This document shows positions 29,303-39,893 of a stretch of 64,000 nt of DNA, in pieces. The DNA comes from Ruficoccus amylovorans (GTDB lineage Bacteria > Verrucomicrobiota > Verrucomicrobiia > Opitutales > Cerasicoccaceae). The notes beneath the pieces are model-generated. The model was given only the letters and a program-made list of their open reading frames with translations. It was not told the DNA's origin and did not search any database. Position 1 is the first letter of the stretch. Every line of letters starts with the position of its first letter. The position numbers and the translations under genes were made by a program. Location of the stretch: contig NZ_JACHVB010000021.1 in the NCBI RefSeq assembly GCF_014230085.1, positions 72,501 through 136,500 on the forward strand. Direction: 5' to 3'.

Positions 29303-30982
29303 ATGCGTAAGAAGTTGATCATCACCATCGTGATCCTGGCCGTGATTGTGGCGGGGCTGTGGTCGATCCTGGGCTGGTATAAAGGGGAACAGCAGGCCGA
29401 TTTGCTGCGACAGGCACAGGTGGATTATGAGGCCGGGCACAGGGACTGGATGATTGACCGGTTGCGTGAGGCCCTCGCGCTCGCTCCCAACAATCTGGAG
29501 GCACTGGCGACGCAGGCCCGGTTGCTGGACGCGGTTGACGACCCGGCGTGTCTCAATGCCTATCGTCGCCTGAGTGAGCTTCAGCCTGCTGACCAGGAGG
29601 CGCTGACGGCGTGGCTGGCAGCGCTGGTCCGCTATGAACGCACCTCGGAGGCAATCGAAGTTTACGAGCAAATGGCTGGCGGGAAGAGTCCGCTGGCCCC
29701 GACTGCCGGGTTCTCACGGCTGGGGGCGAATCTGGCCGGTTCGGCGGGCGATACCGCTGCCCAACTGCGTTACCTGCGGGAGGCTTACCAGCGTGACCCG
29801 GAGGATGTCGAAACCGGCCTGGGGCTTTCACTGGCGGAGGCGCAGTCGCTCCCGGTGGCAGAATTGGCCCCCACGCAAGCCCGGCTGGCAAAGCTCCTCG
29901 ACCGGCCCGAAGTCCGGACGCAGGCGGCGGCTCTCCTGCTGGCGATCGAGGCGCAGGCGGGGGATCAGGCGGCTCTGCAGGCATCTGCCGAGCACATCTG
30001 GGAACTGGGCTACGACGATGTTGAACTGCGCTTGCTGGCGCTGGACGCGTTTTACCAAATTGACCGCGAACTTTTTGAGAAAAAGCTGGCTCTCCTGCTG
30101 GACCGGGAGCAGCGCGACAACGAGAGTCTGACCGCGATTTTTGACTGGCTGCTCGCTCATGAGGAGTACGACACGATCATCCGCATGGCGACGGAGGAGG
30201 GGGCGAGCATGGGGAACCTGAAACGTCCCCCCGTGGCCAACCGCGTGGTCGAGGCCATGATCCTGACCGACCAGCTCAAAGCCCTGCGCCGCTACAACGC
30301 CGGGGTGGCCTGGACCGGGGCCGAGGGTTTCGCTTCGCTGCTCCCGCCGTTGGTCAGCACGCTGGACCGGGAGAAGGCCCGCGACTTTCCGAACCCGTCC
30401 TTCACCCGTTGGCTGGCGGTGGCCACGCTGCCGCAGTTGCGGGAGATCCTCCCGGTGACCGAGCGGCTGGACTTTCCGGCCGAACGGGCCGCCATCCTGC
30501 AGGAAATTATCCGTGACGATCCGTGGGATCGTGAGGCGTACCGGCAGCTTTACGCCATGCGCTCGGCGGAACGGGATTCGCTCGGGATGCTCAAGCTCTT
30601 GCAGGAGGAGCGGGCGAACTTCCCGCAGGACCGCGAGATCGCGGACGAATATGCCTGGATCACGCTCGTGCTCAATGTGGACCGGCGCGGCTCCGAGCAG
30701 ATCGCGAAGCTGAACTTCAGCTCAGATCCGACCGACCCGGAATTTCGGGTGACCTGGGCGCTGGCCCAGTGCTTGTCCAAAGACCCGACTGCCGCCCTGA
30801 AAACCCTGGAGCCCCTGAAGGAACCCGGCGTGCGCGCCCGACTGGTAAAGGCGCTTGCCTACCGGCTACTCGATGACAAGGCGGCCTCCGACGAGGTGCT
30901 GGCCGGGGAAGATATGGCAAACTTGTTGCCGGATGAACGGCGGTTGGTTTTGGAGTCGCGTCCGCTGCCCAAAGACGACTAG
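29303..30982 (+). CDS. Membrane-anchored TPR-like protein
   Basis: 559 aa from [18 protein letters not shown]. One N-terminal membrane helix is followed by a long helical region. The first part has recognisable tetratricopeptide spacing ([52 protein letters not shown], then [20 protein letters not shown]). More helices continue to the C-terminus. It is probably an envelope-facing scaffold whose partner is unknown. rsmG starts 12 bp downstream, suggesting one transcript. Confidence 0.7.
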   Translation: MRKKLIITIVILAVIVAGLWSILGWYKGEQQADLLRQAQVDYEAGHRDWMIDRLREALALAPNNLEALATQARLLDAVDDPACLNAYRRLSELQPADQEALTAWLAALVRYERTSEAIEVYEQMAGGKSPLAPTAGFSRLGANLAGSAGDTAAQLRYLREAYQRDPEDVETGLGLSLAEAQSLPVAELAPTQARLAKLLDRPEVRTQAAALLLAIEAQAGDQAALQASAEHIWELGYDDVELRLLALDAFYQIDRELFEKKLALLLDREQRDNESLTAIFDWLLAHEEYDTIIRMATEEGASMGNLKRPPVANRVVEAMILTDQLKALRRYNAGVAWTGAEGFASLLPPLVSTLDREKARDFPNPSFTRWLAVATLPQLREILPVTERLDFPAERAAILQEIIRDDPWDREAYRQLYAMRSAERDSLGMLKLLQEERANFPQDREIADEYAWITLVLNVDRRGSEQIAKLNFSSDPTDPEFRVTWALAQCLSKDPTAALKTLEPLKEPGVRARLVKALAYRLLDDKAASDEVLAGEDMANLLPDERRLVLESRPLPKDD

Positions 30983-30994
30983 CCTGCGCGCCAT

Positions 30995-31666
30995 ATGTCG
31001 AGTGTATGGGAGCAATTGCAGGAGCGCCTGCCCGCCGTCCCGGCGGAATCCTGGGAGAAACTTGCCCGTTGGGCGGAACTGATGCGCGAGTGGAACGAAC
31101 GCGTCAACCTCGTCTCGCGCAAGGATATCGACCAGCTAGAGATCCACCACCTCGCGCCCTGTCTGGCCGTGACCACCGACCTGAAGCTCATGAACGGCGC
31201 TCGCGTAATCGACGTGGGCACTGGCGGCGGTCTGCCCGGCATTCCCATGGCCATCTGCTACCCGCAGGCGCGCTTTACGCTGGTGGATTCCGTGGGCAAG
31301 AAAATCCGCGTGGTCGAGGATATCGCCGCCCGGCTTGACCTCAAAAACGTCGAAGTGCGCAACTGTCGCGTCGAGACGATGAAGAGCAAGTTCGACTTTG
31401 TGACGGGCCGCGCGGTCACGGACCTGGCTGCGTTCATCAACTGGATCCGCCCCTTGCTCAATCGGGGCAGCAAGCACTCGCTGGCCAACGGGCTGCTCTA
31501 CTGGCGCGGGGGCGACGTGCAGGCCGAAGCCGCCGGGCTGCGTTCGCGGCTCACGCGCACCATCAGCCTGGAGGAGCGCTTGGCCGATCCGTATTTCGAG
31601 AGCAAATACATCCTGCACTTCCGCACCGAGGAGCTTTACCGCGAAGTGACGGAGAAACCGGTCTGA
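30995..31666 (+). CDS. rsmG: 16S rRNA (guanine527-N7)-methyltransferase
   Basis: 223 aa. It methylates N7 of G527 in 16S rRNA with SAM. The family signature is present: WNERVNLVSRKD near residue 35, the SAM loop VIDVGTGGGLPGIPMAI, VDSVGKKIRV and the GRAVTDLAAF segment. Length matches GidB/RsmG (about 210-240 aa). The more common gid/parAB neighbours are absent here. Confidence 0.92.
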   Translation: MSSVWEQLQERLPAVPAESWEKLARWAELMREWNERVNLVSRKDIDQLEIHHLAPCLAVTTDLKLMNGARVIDVGTGGGLPGIPMAICYPQARFTLVDSVGKKIRVVEDIAARLDLKNVEVRNCRVETMKSKFDFVTGRAVTDLAAFINWIRPLLNRGSKHSLANGLLYWRGGDVQAEAAGLRSRLTRTISLEERLADPYFESKYILHFRTEELYREVTEKPV

Positions 31667-32028
31667 GGTTTTCGGGGGGGATTTTTTTTAGTTAACCACA
31701 GAGGACACAGAGATTTTTGTTAAGGGAGACGTCTTGGGACATCTTCCTCGCTTTGCGGCCTTCCTGTTAGAGCGGTTTCAATAAAGCCGCAGCCATCACT
31801 GGAAGGTCAAATGGCTAAATGTTGTTTTCTACGTTTCGCATCCAACAATCAACCATTGGCCATTTAACCATTTAGCCATTATGGCTACAGTGCTTTTTAA
31901 GGGGCTCGTAATCATAAGAAAAGCAAAGGCACGGCCACTTTGTGTTCCCTTTGTGTCTTTGCGCCTTTGCGGTCAAAAACAGAAACCGCCGTTAGCGACG
32001 ATGAGGCGGGCAGTGCCGCGCCTGTTTT
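31667..32028. repeat. Gene-free interval with dispersed-repeat-like sequences
   Basis: No coding frame is convincing. At the left is ACCACAGAGGACACAGAG (31695-31712 region), a word common in intergenic repeats of environmental bacteria. At the right (about 31930-31976), read on the minus strand, is the related CGCAAAGGCGCAAAGACACA. Between them a perfect 12-bp inverted repeat AATGGCTAAATG (about 31809)/CATTTAGCCATT (about 31869) encloses about 48 bp. The layout suggests REP-like or MITE-like debris. Confidence 0.45.
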
Positions 32029-33777
32029 CTACGGGTTGTTCTGCCCGGCGAGCAGGTGGGCGAAGAAGCCGTCGAGCTTGGCCAGTTCCTCGAAGGAGCC
32101 GCTTTCCTTGACCACGCCCTTGTGCAGGACGACGATCCGGTCCGCCTCCCGCACGGTGGAGAGCCGGTGGGCGATGGTGATGACGGTGCGGCCCTCGGCC
32201 AGGTTGGCCAGGGCGGCCTGGACCTGACGTTCGCTCTCGTAGTCGAGCGCGGAGGTGGCCTCGTCGAGGATGAGGATGCGCGGGTTGCGCAGCAGGGCGC
32301 GGGCGATGGAAATGCGCTGGCGCTGGCCGCCGGAGAGGCTGACCCCGCGCTCCCCGACCTTGGTTTCATAACCCTGGTCGAGTTGCTCGATAAAGCCGTC
32401 GGCGTAGGCCAGACGGGCGGCTTCGCGGACCTCCTCCTCGGTGGCGTCGGGGCGACCGAAGCGGATGTTGTCGGTGATGGTGCCCGAGAGCAGCAGGCTG
32501 TCCTGCATGACGATCGCACAATTGCGGCGGAAGGCGCGCATGGCGATGCGCTCCTGCGGCATGCCGTCGATGAGGATACGGCCCTCGCGCGGGGCGTAAA
32601 CCCCGAGGATGAGGCTGACCAGCGTGCTCTTGCCCGAGCCGGAGGGGCCGACGAAGGCCACATGCTCGCCGGGCTTGACGGTGAGCGAGAAGTGCTGCAG
32701 CACGTCGGGCTTGCCCTCTTCGTAGGCGAAACTCACGTCCTCAAAGGTGATCTCCCCACGCAGATGCTTAAAGGTGTAGTCGCCGGTCCACTTCTCGACG
32801 TAGCCGCTGTCGAGCAGTTCGCAGATGCTGCGGTAGCTTTCCTGCCCCAGGTAGTACTGCTGGCTGAAGGCGGTGATCTGGTTGATCGGGCGCAGGATGA
32901 TCGGCAGCGAGGCCTGAAAGGCAACCAGGGTGCCGATGCTGGCGTGCCCGGTGATGACGAGGATCGCGCTCAGGGCGATGACGATCACCGAGAGTACTTC
33001 GGTCGAGACGAAGCTGAAGGTGCCGAAGTTCTGGTTGAGCAGGATCTGGCGCTCGCGCCCCTCGCGGAAGCCCTCGCTGTGTGTGTCCATATAGCTGTGG
33101 ACGGCCTGTTCTTCACCCAGACTGCGCACCAGCCGCAGGGCCGAGATATACTCACTGGCCGCCCCGGTGAGGCGTTCGCGGGCCAGCCGCACGTTGCGGT
33201 TGGTCTGCATGATGCGCTTCATGAACAGCCAGCGCATGACGAAGATCAGCGGCACCACGCAGATGATGACGGCCGAGAGCAGCGGGCTGATGAAGATTAA
33301 AATGACAATCAGGCTTCCGGCGTAGAGGAGTTCAGGCAGGATGGTGTTGATGATCGGGATGAGCGCACCCTCGACCTGCTGGGTGTCGAAGGCGTACTTG
33401 GAGAGCAGCCGCCCGGTCTTGGTCCGGTCGAGGAACCCGAAATGCATGAACTGGAGCTTGTGGAAAATCCGCGCCCGCAGGTCCAGCAGCATGGTCGGGA
33501 TGCGCATGGAGACGAGTTTGTTGCCGCCCCGGGCGAAGACCATGTGCAGCGCGATCAGCGCCAGGATGACGCCGCTGAGCAGGAAGACCAGGCCGATGTC
33601 CTTGCCCGCGAGGGCGTGGTCGATGATGGCTTTGGTTACCATCGGGATCGGCGCGATAGCCAGCGAGCGGATCATGGTCAGCACGAGAATGCCGCCGAGG
33701 CGCTTGCGCTCGCTCCAGATGAATTCAATCAGGCCGGGCTCCTTGCGTCCGGGCGGTGGGTGGGCTGCTGCGTTCAT
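32029..33777 (-). CDS. ABC transporter, fused permease/ATPase (MsbA-like exporter)
   Basis: 582 aa from MNAAAHPPPGRKEPGLIEF. Six membrane helices (about residues 25-310) of the type I exporter fold are followed by a nucleotide-binding domain with Walker A GPSGSGKST, Q-loop (IVMQDSLL), signature LSGGQRQR, Walker B ILILDEATSALD and the H-loop IAHRLST. It works as a homodimer at the inner membrane exporting lipids or drugs. The substrate is not determinable. The frame extends upstream to 33954 without family similarity, so the ATG at 33775-33777 is used. Confidence 0.9.
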   Translation of the reverse strand: MNAAAHPPPGRKEPGLIEFIWSERKRLGGILVLTMIRSLAIAPIPMVTKAIIDHALAGKDIGLVFLLSGVILALIALHMVFARGGNKLVSMRIPTMLLDLRARIFHKLQFMHFGFLDRTKTGRLLSKYAFDTQQVEGALIPIINTILPELLYAGSLIVILIFISPLLSAVIICVVPLIFVMRWLFMKRIMQTNRNVRLARERLTGAASEYISALRLVRSLGEEQAVHSYMDTHSEGFREGRERQILLNQNFGTFSFVSTEVLSVIVIALSAILVITGHASIGTLVAFQASLPIILRPINQITAFSQQYYLGQESYRSICELLDSGYVEKWTGDYTFKHLRGEITFEDVSFAYEEGKPDVLQHFSLTVKPGEHVAFVGPSGSGKSTLVSLILGVYAPREGRILIDGMPQERIAMRAFRRNCAIVMQDSLLLSGTITDNIRFGRPDATEEEVREAARLAYADGFIEQLDQGYETKVGERGVSLSGGQRQRISIARALLRNPRILILDEATSALDYESERQVQAALANLAEGRTVITIAHRLSTVREADRIVVLHKGVVKESGSFEELAKLDGFFAHLLAGQNNP

Positions 33778-34037
33778 GGTCGGCGGCTGGGCCGCTTGTC
33801 GGAGCCGTTGCGGGGGAGGCTTTGCGCGGGTTGATGGAAGCGCAGGCGCCGGGCAACGGACTTCGATCCTCCTTTGCCGTCCAAGGATGCCGCCGCTCTC
33901 CGCGCACAGGCAAGCCCATTTTGGCAAAACCGTTTCGTCCGGAGGATGTTGCACCGGGGTGGGGAACTCTATGTACGGCGGCGAAGAGCGCAGAAACGCA
34001 TTGCCGCGGAAGGTGAAGCCGTGCAGGCTTTTTGCCC

Positions 34038-34580
34038 ATGACCCACCGGGAACGTCTTGAACATTACCTCAACCAGGAACCGCAGATCGACGAGTCGGCC
34101 TTCGCGCATCCGAACGCCGTCATCATGGGTGCGGTCACGCTCGCGCCGAAAAGCAGTGTGTGGCCCTGCGTGGTCCTGCGCGGCGACATCAACTCGATCG
34201 AGATCGGCGAGGGCAGCAACGTGCAGGACGGCTCCGTCGTGCACCTGGCGGACGACTACGGGGTCAAGGTCGGCAAGTACGTCACCATCGGCCACATGGC
34301 GATGATCCACGCCTGTACGATCGAAGACGAGTGCCTGATCGGGATGCACGCGACGATTCTCGACGGGGCCGTCATCGGGGCACGCTCCATCGTCGGGGCC
34401 GGTGCGCTGGTGACGAAAAACACGCACATCCCGCCCGGCTCGCTCGTGCTGGGCTCCCCGGCCAAGGTGGTCAAGACGCTCTCCGAAGAACAGCAGGCGG
34501 ACATTCGCCACTGGGCCGAGAAGTACGTCGAAGTCGCCGCCTTCCACAAGGCCAAGCTGGAGCGCGACCAGAAGGAATAG
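34038..34580 (+). CDS. Gamma-class carbonic-anhydrase-like hexapeptide protein
   Basis: 180 aa. The left-handed beta-helix hexapeptide repeats run over about residues 22-150 (VVLRGDINSIEIGEGSNVQD). The three zinc His positions of gamma-carbonic anhydrases are present (VVH, IGHM and MIH). A C-terminal helix caps the trimer. Typical of the YrdA/CaiE-like family; CO2 hydration is possible but many such members are inactive. An in-frame TTG lies 6 nt upstream of the ATG at 34038. Confidence 0.82.
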   Translation: MTHRERLEHYLNQEPQIDESAFAHPNAVIMGAVTLAPKSSVWPCVVLRGDINSIEIGEGSNVQDGSVVHLADDYGVKVGKYVTIGHMAMIHACTIEDECLIGMHATILDGAVIGARSIVGAGALVTKNTHIPPGSLVLGSPAKVVKTLSEEQQADIRHWAEKYVEVAAFHKAKLERDQKE

Positions 34581-34646
34581 GCGAGCTGAGGTTCAAACGA
34601 AAGCGCCCTGGCTGACCGACGGGTCGGGCAACATTACACCACGACA

Positions 34647-35054
34647 ATGAAGCGGGTTCTACTTGTCACCCTCGCGGTTTCTCTCCTGCTGCTGATTCCC
34701 GCCCTCGGTATAATCAGGGGCTGCTCGCACCGGCACAACGCCATGATGATAGAGTTGTTTCCCGATAAGTACTATGCCTACGTGCATACCACAGGTGCGC
34801 ATCCGGTTACCTGGAGCGAGTTTGCCCGCTGGTTTGAGGGCAACGGGACTCCTCTGGGATGGACGGCTGAGGACTTGAGCGCGACATTCCGCCTGCCGGT
34901 GGAGGCTGCGGATGGGCGGTTGCTCATCATCGCCCCCCGCTACACGGATTTGCAGGAATACGTTGACCGGCGGATGTCTGAGGCGAGCCGTCCGAATTTC
35001 AAGGCGGACTGGTCAGGGGACAACTCCCGACAAGACGAGACCCAACCGGATTGA
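34647..35054 (+). CDS. Hypothetical membrane-anchored or exported protein
   Basis: 135 aa. The N-terminus is a strong hydrophobic signal/anchor (MKRVLLVTLAVSLLLLIPA), followed by a 110-residue soluble part with WSEFARWFEGNG and GRLLIIAPRYTDLQEYVDRR. No domain is recognised. Located between the carbonic-anhydrase-like gene and the convergent M14 gene. Confidence 0.6.
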   Translation: MKRVLLVTLAVSLLLLIPALGIIRGCSHRHNAMMIELFPDKYYAYVHTTGAHPVTWSEFARWFEGNGTPLGWTAEDLSATFRLPVEAADGRLLIIAPRYTDLQEYVDRRMSEASRPNFKADWSGDNSRQDETQPD

Positions 35055-35189
35055 CGGGTTCGGTCGTGTCATGTTGGTCAAGTTCCTGCATCATTTGGGT
35101 ATGCACTCAGTTTTGATGCCTCAGGGTCCGGCTGGATCAGCAATCAGGGGTAGCGGCCTTTATGGACGCGTAGGGGAACTTTGTTCCCC

Positions 35190-35984
35190 TCAGTGCCACC
35201 GGGTGCAACCCGGCGGCGCGGGCTTGGTCAAAGCGTCGGCCACGACCTTGAGCGCGGCGAGATGGGCGTTAACCCGGGTGTCGAGATCGCGGGCACTGGG
35301 GGCCTCGACGGTATAGACGGCGGGGCAGAGTCCTTCGCCGAGGTAAAGGGCTTCGGCCCAGCCGCCGCCGAGGTCTTCGGGTTTGACCGTGCCGGGGCGG
35401 CTGGAGATCAGCCCTCGGTCGGCGGGGCGGTCTTCGATCACGGGGGCCAGGTCGAGCCCGCAGATGGGCTCCGCCGCTTCAAGGATGGCGCGGCCCAGGC
35501 CGGGCTTGCCGCGTTCGACGTGTTCATAGACGTAGTAGCCCGCGCTCTCCCAGTCTTCGTGCAGGCACAGGGCCAGGTCGTAGCGCAGAGCGAGCTTTTT
35601 CAGGCAGGCGAGATGGGCGCGCACATGCGGCGAGGACAGGGCGAGGTAGTCGCGGTTGAGGTCGCCGTACTGCGGATGCTCGCGGGTGTTGGCGCGGAGG
35701 CCCTCCGGGTTGAGCAGGGGAAAGGCGACGACTCCGGCACCGGCGGGCAGGAGGTTCTCCTGCAAGGCCGCGAGCAGGGCGAGGGGGCCGGCGGGCTCGT
35801 CGCCGTGGATGCCGGTGGAGAGGTACAGCCAGGGGGCGCCGGGGGCGGGGTCACGGACAGCGAAAGGCAGGCTCAAGCCCTCCTCCTGCCCGAATATCCC
35901 GGTCCGGAAACCCGCGCCGCTGGCGGCAGGTTCCCAGCTCTTTTCGAATGCTGTCAGGTTGAGGGCGGTTCCGGTGTAGGCCAT
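35190..35984 (-). CDS. M14-family metallo-deacylase/peptidase (succinylglutamate desuccinylase/MpaA-like)
   Basis: 264 aa. Zinc ligands are visible: H-x-x-E in STGIHGDEPAG (about residues 56-66) and a later His in LCLHEDWES. A substrate-binding Arg/Asn set (LNPEGLRANTREH, GDLNRDY) and a catalytic Glu near the C-terminus (VYTVEAPS) complete an M14 fold. Members remove amino-acid or acyl groups from small peptides (MpaA acts on murein peptides). There is no signal peptide. A small hairpin (AGGGGAAC/GTTCCCCT, 35172-35190) abuts the stop codon. Confidence 0.78.
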   Translation of the reverse strand: MAYTGTALNLTAFEKSWEPAASGAGFRTGIFGQEEGLSLPFAVRDPAPGAPWLYLSTGIHGDEPAGPLALLAALQENLLPAGAGVVAFPLLNPEGLRANTREHPQYGDLNRDYLALSSPHVRAHLACLKKLALRYDLALCLHEDWESAGYYVYEHVERGKPGLGRAILEAAEPICGLDLAPVIEDRPADRGLISSRPGTVKPEDLGGGWAEALYLGEGLCPAVYTVEAPSARDLDTRVNAHLAALKVVADALTKPAPPGCTRWH

Positions 35985-36076
35985 GCTGGTGTCTTTCTGG
36001 ATTGAACATCAGGGAAAATCCTGTCCTTGTCAGTTGCAAGCTGAAGCCGTTAATCCTCTCTCTTCCGGTTGTTGCC

Positions 36077-37474
36077 ATGAGAAAACCTCCGCTGTGCTGT
36101 CTTCTTTTTCTGGGGTGTGCGCTGGGCATCTGTTTTGCCACGCCGTTGCAGGGGCGCGAACTGCGGGCCCAGGAAAAACTCCTTGCGCGGGAGGAGAGCG
36201 GAGCATCCGGCTCTCCGGAAGCTGCTGCCTCCGCCAACTCCGCGCCTAAGCCCGGCGCTGGGCTGGGCGCGAAGAATCCGCGCATCCCGGAGGTGGAACG
36301 CAAGCAATTACTGGAGGTGGCGAGCGAAAGCGCTGCGGTGGGCGAGGAGCGCCTGCGCGAACTGCTGCGCGAGTACTCGACGCGGTTTCCGGGGTTGATC
36401 GGGGCAGCAGGGGTGACCCTGCGCCGCGAGCGTGGAGATTTTAAATTCAAGCGCGACGCCGTGATCTGGCAGTATGCCTGCGTCTCGAACGTCAACAGCA
36501 TCACCATCCAGCCCAACCCGCGCGTCGCCCTGATCGACCTTGTCACGTACACGACCCGTGCTCTTGACTACGTGTCGAGCGAGGGCGGCAAGGAGTTTCT
36601 GGGCGAGTACCAGCAGGCCTATGTCGATGTTATGAAAACCGCTGACGAGTGGGCCTGGTGGCTGGCCGACTACGTGCTCGGCGACAAGGAATATGCGCTC
36701 TTGCGCACGGAGGTGGTCAAGTGGTGTGAGGAAAACCCGATGACCTCCTTCATGGGGCGCGAGAACATCGGCGTGCTCGCCGGAGACCGCTTCGTTCCGC
36801 CGCCGTCAGTCAAGCTGGAGAGCAGCCTCTTTTTCGGGGGGTTGGAGGAGGGCCTCGGCAACACCTACACCGAGCTTCAGCAGGCCAACCGCACGCTGGA
36901 TAATTTCTACGTCCTGATGGACTGGATGCCGGTTTACGCCTACTGGACGACGGAGATCGGCGTTTACAACCTGATGGACTCCGAGGCCGGGCAGTCTTTC
37001 ATGTCCTTCGTGGACGGGCTGGACGAGACCCAGATGCGCCTCAACGAGACTGCTGAATATTTCTCGACCCTGAACGATTTTTTTGAGCCCTTCGCCGACG
37101 AGTTGGCCAAGCCCGAGTTCAAGCAACTGCCTGCCGAACTGCTTGCCTTTGCCAACCGTTCGGCAGCTCTGTCCGAGGAGCTTGAGCGTCTGGAGCGGGA
37201 CTTGGACGCGCTTATCAATGATGCCGGAGGCCAGCCGTTGGGCCAGCGGATCGCGTCCATCGACGGCAGCCTGGCAAGCATGGCCGTGACGGCTCAGGAG
37301 CTTAAGAAACTCAGCCCGCTCCTTGACGAGTTGGAGCAGCCCGAGGCGGTGTCGGATGCCCTTGAAGGGATGGTCATGCGGGTGATTCTTCTGTTTTTTG
37401 TCTGCTTGCTGGTTTCGCAGGTGCTGGCTGCCTGGCTGGTGGAGAAAATTCGCCGTAAATCCTCCGGAGCCTGA
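36077..37474 (+). CDS. Hypothetical exported protein with C-terminal membrane anchor
   Basis: 465 aa from MRKPPLCCLLFLGCALGICFA (first 20 residues are a signal peptide). A Ser/Pro/Ala-rich stretch follows, then a long helical periplasmic body (about 80-420) with coiled-coil-like segments (ALSEELERLERDLDALI). One C-terminal membrane helix and RRK complete the protein. No family is recognised. The earlier in-frame start at 36002 adds residues ahead of the signal peptide and is not used. Confidence 0.65.
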   Translation: MRKPPLCCLLFLGCALGICFATPLQGRELRAQEKLLAREESGASGSPEAAASANSAPKPGAGLGAKNPRIPEVERKQLLEVASESAAVGEERLRELLREYSTRFPGLIGAAGVTLRRERGDFKFKRDAVIWQYACVSNVNSITIQPNPRVALIDLVTYTTRALDYVSSEGGKEFLGEYQQAYVDVMKTADEWAWWLADYVLGDKEYALLRTEVVKWCEENPMTSFMGRENIGVLAGDRFVPPPSVKLESSLFFGGLEEGLGNTYTELQQANRTLDNFYVLMDWMPVYAYWTTEIGVYNLMDSEAGQSFMSFVDGLDETQMRLNETAEYFSTLNDFFEPFADELAKPEFKQLPAELLAFANRSAALSEELERLERDLDALINDAGGQPLGQRIASIDGSLASMAVTAQELKKLSPLLDELEQPEAVSDALEGMVMRVILLFFVCLLVSQVLAAWLVEKIRRKSSGA

Positions 37475-37546
37475 TCGCGCTCAATCCCTCATATACGCTG
37501 CGTTTGACATTGACGGAGACGCCTGTCGGACTGATTATTACAGATC

Positions 37547-38242
37547 ATGAAACTTACACCACTAGTTATTCTCTCGCTCGCACCGTTTCTGCTGAATGCT
37601 GAAACTACACTCGATAAGGAACTGGCTCAGGCCAAGGACATCATCTCTCAGTCCGACGATGTGCTGGCTGCCATTCAGGCTGATGAAAAGACGGCCATCC
37701 CCTCGGAGATTCTGGCTGAGTCCGAGGCCGTCCTCATCGTGAAGCTCGACTCCGCCATGGTTGGCGTCGGCGGTTACGGCGGTGCCGGTATCGCCATGAT
37801 GAACAACATCGATAACTGGAGCCCGCCCGCCGTGTACACCGTCGGTGGTGGTAGCCTCGGGATCGAGATCGGCGCGACCGAAACCCACATGGTGGCCCTG
37901 TTCATGAACAAGAAGGCCACGCGCGCCCTCTACACCAGCTCCATCCGCTGGGGTGTCGGTTTCTCGGTCAAGGCTGGTCCGGTCGGTGGCACCCTTGCTG
38001 CTTCGCAGTGGAAGGATGCCGATGTGCTCGTCTATCGCGTGAAGAAGGGTTTCGCCCTGGGCGTCTCCTTCTCCGGCGGCACCCTTGACTTCAGCGAGAA
38101 GATCAACTCCGCCCTCTACGGCGTGCCCGGCATCAAGGCTGAAGACATCTTCGGCATGCGCGTGCCGATGCCCGAGGAAGCCAACGACGTGAGCACCGAA
38201 CTGCGCAAGCTCTCCTACCTGGACACCACCCTGTCCAAGTAA
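37547..38242 (+). CDS. SYLF (YSC84) lipid-binding domain protein, exported
   Basis: 231 aa. A signal peptide (1-18, LNA) precedes the SYLF domain: [16 protein letters not shown] near residue 50, a Gly-rich core ([30 protein letters not shown]) and [21 protein letters not shown] proteins bind phosphoinositides in eukaryotes; bacterial ones are periplasmic or outer-membrane proteins of unknown role. It ends with its own terminator. Confidence 0.88.
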   Translation: MKLTPLVILSLAPFLLNAETTLDKELAQAKDIISQSDDVLAAIQADEKTAIPSEILAESEAVLIVKLDSAMVGVGGYGGAGIAMMNNIDNWSPPAVYTVGGGSLGIEIGATETHMVALFMNKKATRALYTSSIRWGVGFSVKAGPVGGTLAASQWKDADVLVYRVKKGFALGVSFSGGTLDFSEKINSALYGVPGIKAEDIFGMRVPMPEEANDVSTELRKLSYLDTTLSK

Positions 38243-38272
38243 GCGCGCCGCAGGCTTCGCTGATTCTTTCCA

Positions 38273-38304
38273 AACCCGCCGGACCGGTTCCGGCGGGTTT
38301 TTTT
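38273..38304 (+). terminator. Rho-independent terminator after the SYLF gene
   Basis: A 10-bp stem ACCCGCCGGA/TCCGGCGGGT with a 5-nt loop, then T7. Confidence 0.92.
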
Positions 38305-38444
38305 GTGGACGCATGGTTCGACGCGAAGCGCCCTTTACAGCGCGGGCTTTTTTCGTCAGTATCAGCGGTTTTGCTTCACCCGAGCCCCGCGCCCCGGTTG
38401 CGGCATTCATTTTTCAACCACCACTAATCCAGTCCTTTTCGACC

Positions 38445-39806
38445 ATGTCCGACGTCCGCGTACGATTCGCCCCGAGCCCGACCGGCTTCTTCCATATCGG
38501 CAGTGCCCGCACCGCGCTGTTCAACTGGCTCTACGCCCGGCACACCGGCGGCACCTTTGTCCTGCGCATCGAGGACACCGACTCGGTCCGCAACACCCCG
38601 GAGGCGCTGCAGGCGCTGCTGGAGGGGATGCGTTGGCTCGGGCTGGACTGGGATGAAGGCCCGGAAAAAGGCGGCGACTTTGGGCCGTACTTCCAGAGCG
38701 AGCGCACAGGCGTGTACGAGGACTACCTCGCCCGCCTGACCGCCGCCGGGCGCACCTACGAGCAGGACGGCGCTGTCTTTTTCAAACTCCTGGGCGAGCG
38801 CTACACGGAGTTTGACAAGTACAAGAACGCGGAGGTGGAAAAAGTCCGCAGCGAGCCGGTTGTGGTCGAAGACGCCGTGCGCGGGCGCGTCGAGCGCGTG
38901 GTCGATCAGGACTTCGTCATCCGCCGCAGCAACGGCGACTTTGGCTTCCACTTCGTCAACGTGGTGGACGACCTGGCGATGAAGATCACGCACGTCATTC
39001 GCGGGGAGGACCATCTCTCCAACACCGCCCGGCACATCGAACTTTACAAGGCCTTCGGGGCGCAGCCGCCGATTTTCGCCCACATCCCGCTGATTCTCAA
39101 AAGCGACGGTCGCGGCAAGATGAGCAAGCGCGAGTCCGGCGCGCTGATTGAGGAGTACGTCAGCCGGCACTTCCTGGCGCAGGCCGTGCGCAACTACCTT
39201 TGCCTGCTGGGCTGGAACCCGAAGGACGACCGCGAAATCATGCCCATCGAGGAGATCATCGAGCGCTTCGACTTTGCCGGGATCAACAAGGACGGCGCAC
39301 GCTTCGACGAGCAGAAGCTCGCCCACGTGAACACCGAGTACCTGCGCGCCCTGCCGCTGGAAACCTTTGTCTGGATGGCCGCGCCGGTGCTGGAAAACGC
39401 CGGGCTGGTGGATGCCTCGACCGACGAGGACTACCTCCAGCGCGTGCTGGCGCTGTGCCAGCCCAAGGCGCGCTCGCTGGAGACGATGCCCGAGTTGGTC
39501 GTGCCGTTTTTCAAGGACGACTTCGAGACCGATGCCGCCGCGCGGGAGAAGATCTTTAAAAAGGGCGACCCGGCGGCCCGGTTGGCCGAGCTGCTGCCCG
39601 CCCTCGAAGCCCTCGATGCCTGGACAGAGGCCGGGCTGGAACAGGCATACGGCGCGGTGGCCGAGGCCAACGGGCAGAAGCCGACTGCGTATTTCCCCAT
39701 CTCGCGTCTGGCCGTGAGCGGGCAGGGCGGGGGCGTTCCTCTCTTTGGGCTGCTGGACGTGCTTGGCCGCGAGCGCGTGCTCACCCGGATGAAGGCTTTC
39801 GCTTGA
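38445..39806 (+). CDS. gltX: Glutamyl-tRNA synthetase
   Basis: 453 aa. It charges tRNA-Glu (or tRNA-Glu/Gln). The HIGH-type motif is [15 protein letters not shown] near residue 17, the KMSKS-type motif is KMSKRESG, and the anticodon-binding C-terminal domain follows. The ATG at 38445 starts exactly at the family N-terminus ([19 protein letters not shown]). Longer frames to 38313 are not conserved. No second gltX or gatCAB is in the window, so discrimination cannot be judged. Confidence 0.95.
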   Translation: MSDVRVRFAPSPTGFFHIGSARTALFNWLYARHTGGTFVLRIEDTDSVRNTPEALQALLEGMRWLGLDWDEGPEKGGDFGPYFQSERTGVYEDYLARLTAAGRTYEQDGAVFFKLLGERYTEFDKYKNAEVEKVRSEPVVVEDAVRGRVERVVDQDFVIRRSNGDFGFHFVNVVDDLAMKITHVIRGEDHLSNTARHIELYKAFGAQPPIFAHIPLILKSDGRGKMSKRESGALIEEYVSRHFLAQAVRNYLCLLGWNPKDDREIMPIEEIIERFDFAGINKDGARFDEQKLAHVNTEYLRALPLETFVWMAAPVLENAGLVDASTDEDYLQRVLALCQPKARSLETMPELVVPFFKDDFETDAAAREKIFKKGDPAARLAELLPALEALDAWTEAGLEQAYGAVAEANGQKPTAYFPISRLAVSGQGGGVPLFGLLDVLGRERVLTRMKAFA

Positions 39807-39893
39807 TCCGGCCCTTGATCGCCGGAAACGTGCGCCTCACAAACCCGACAGCAACACTTGAACTAGCCGCAACGATTCTGTAAACTGATTCTC

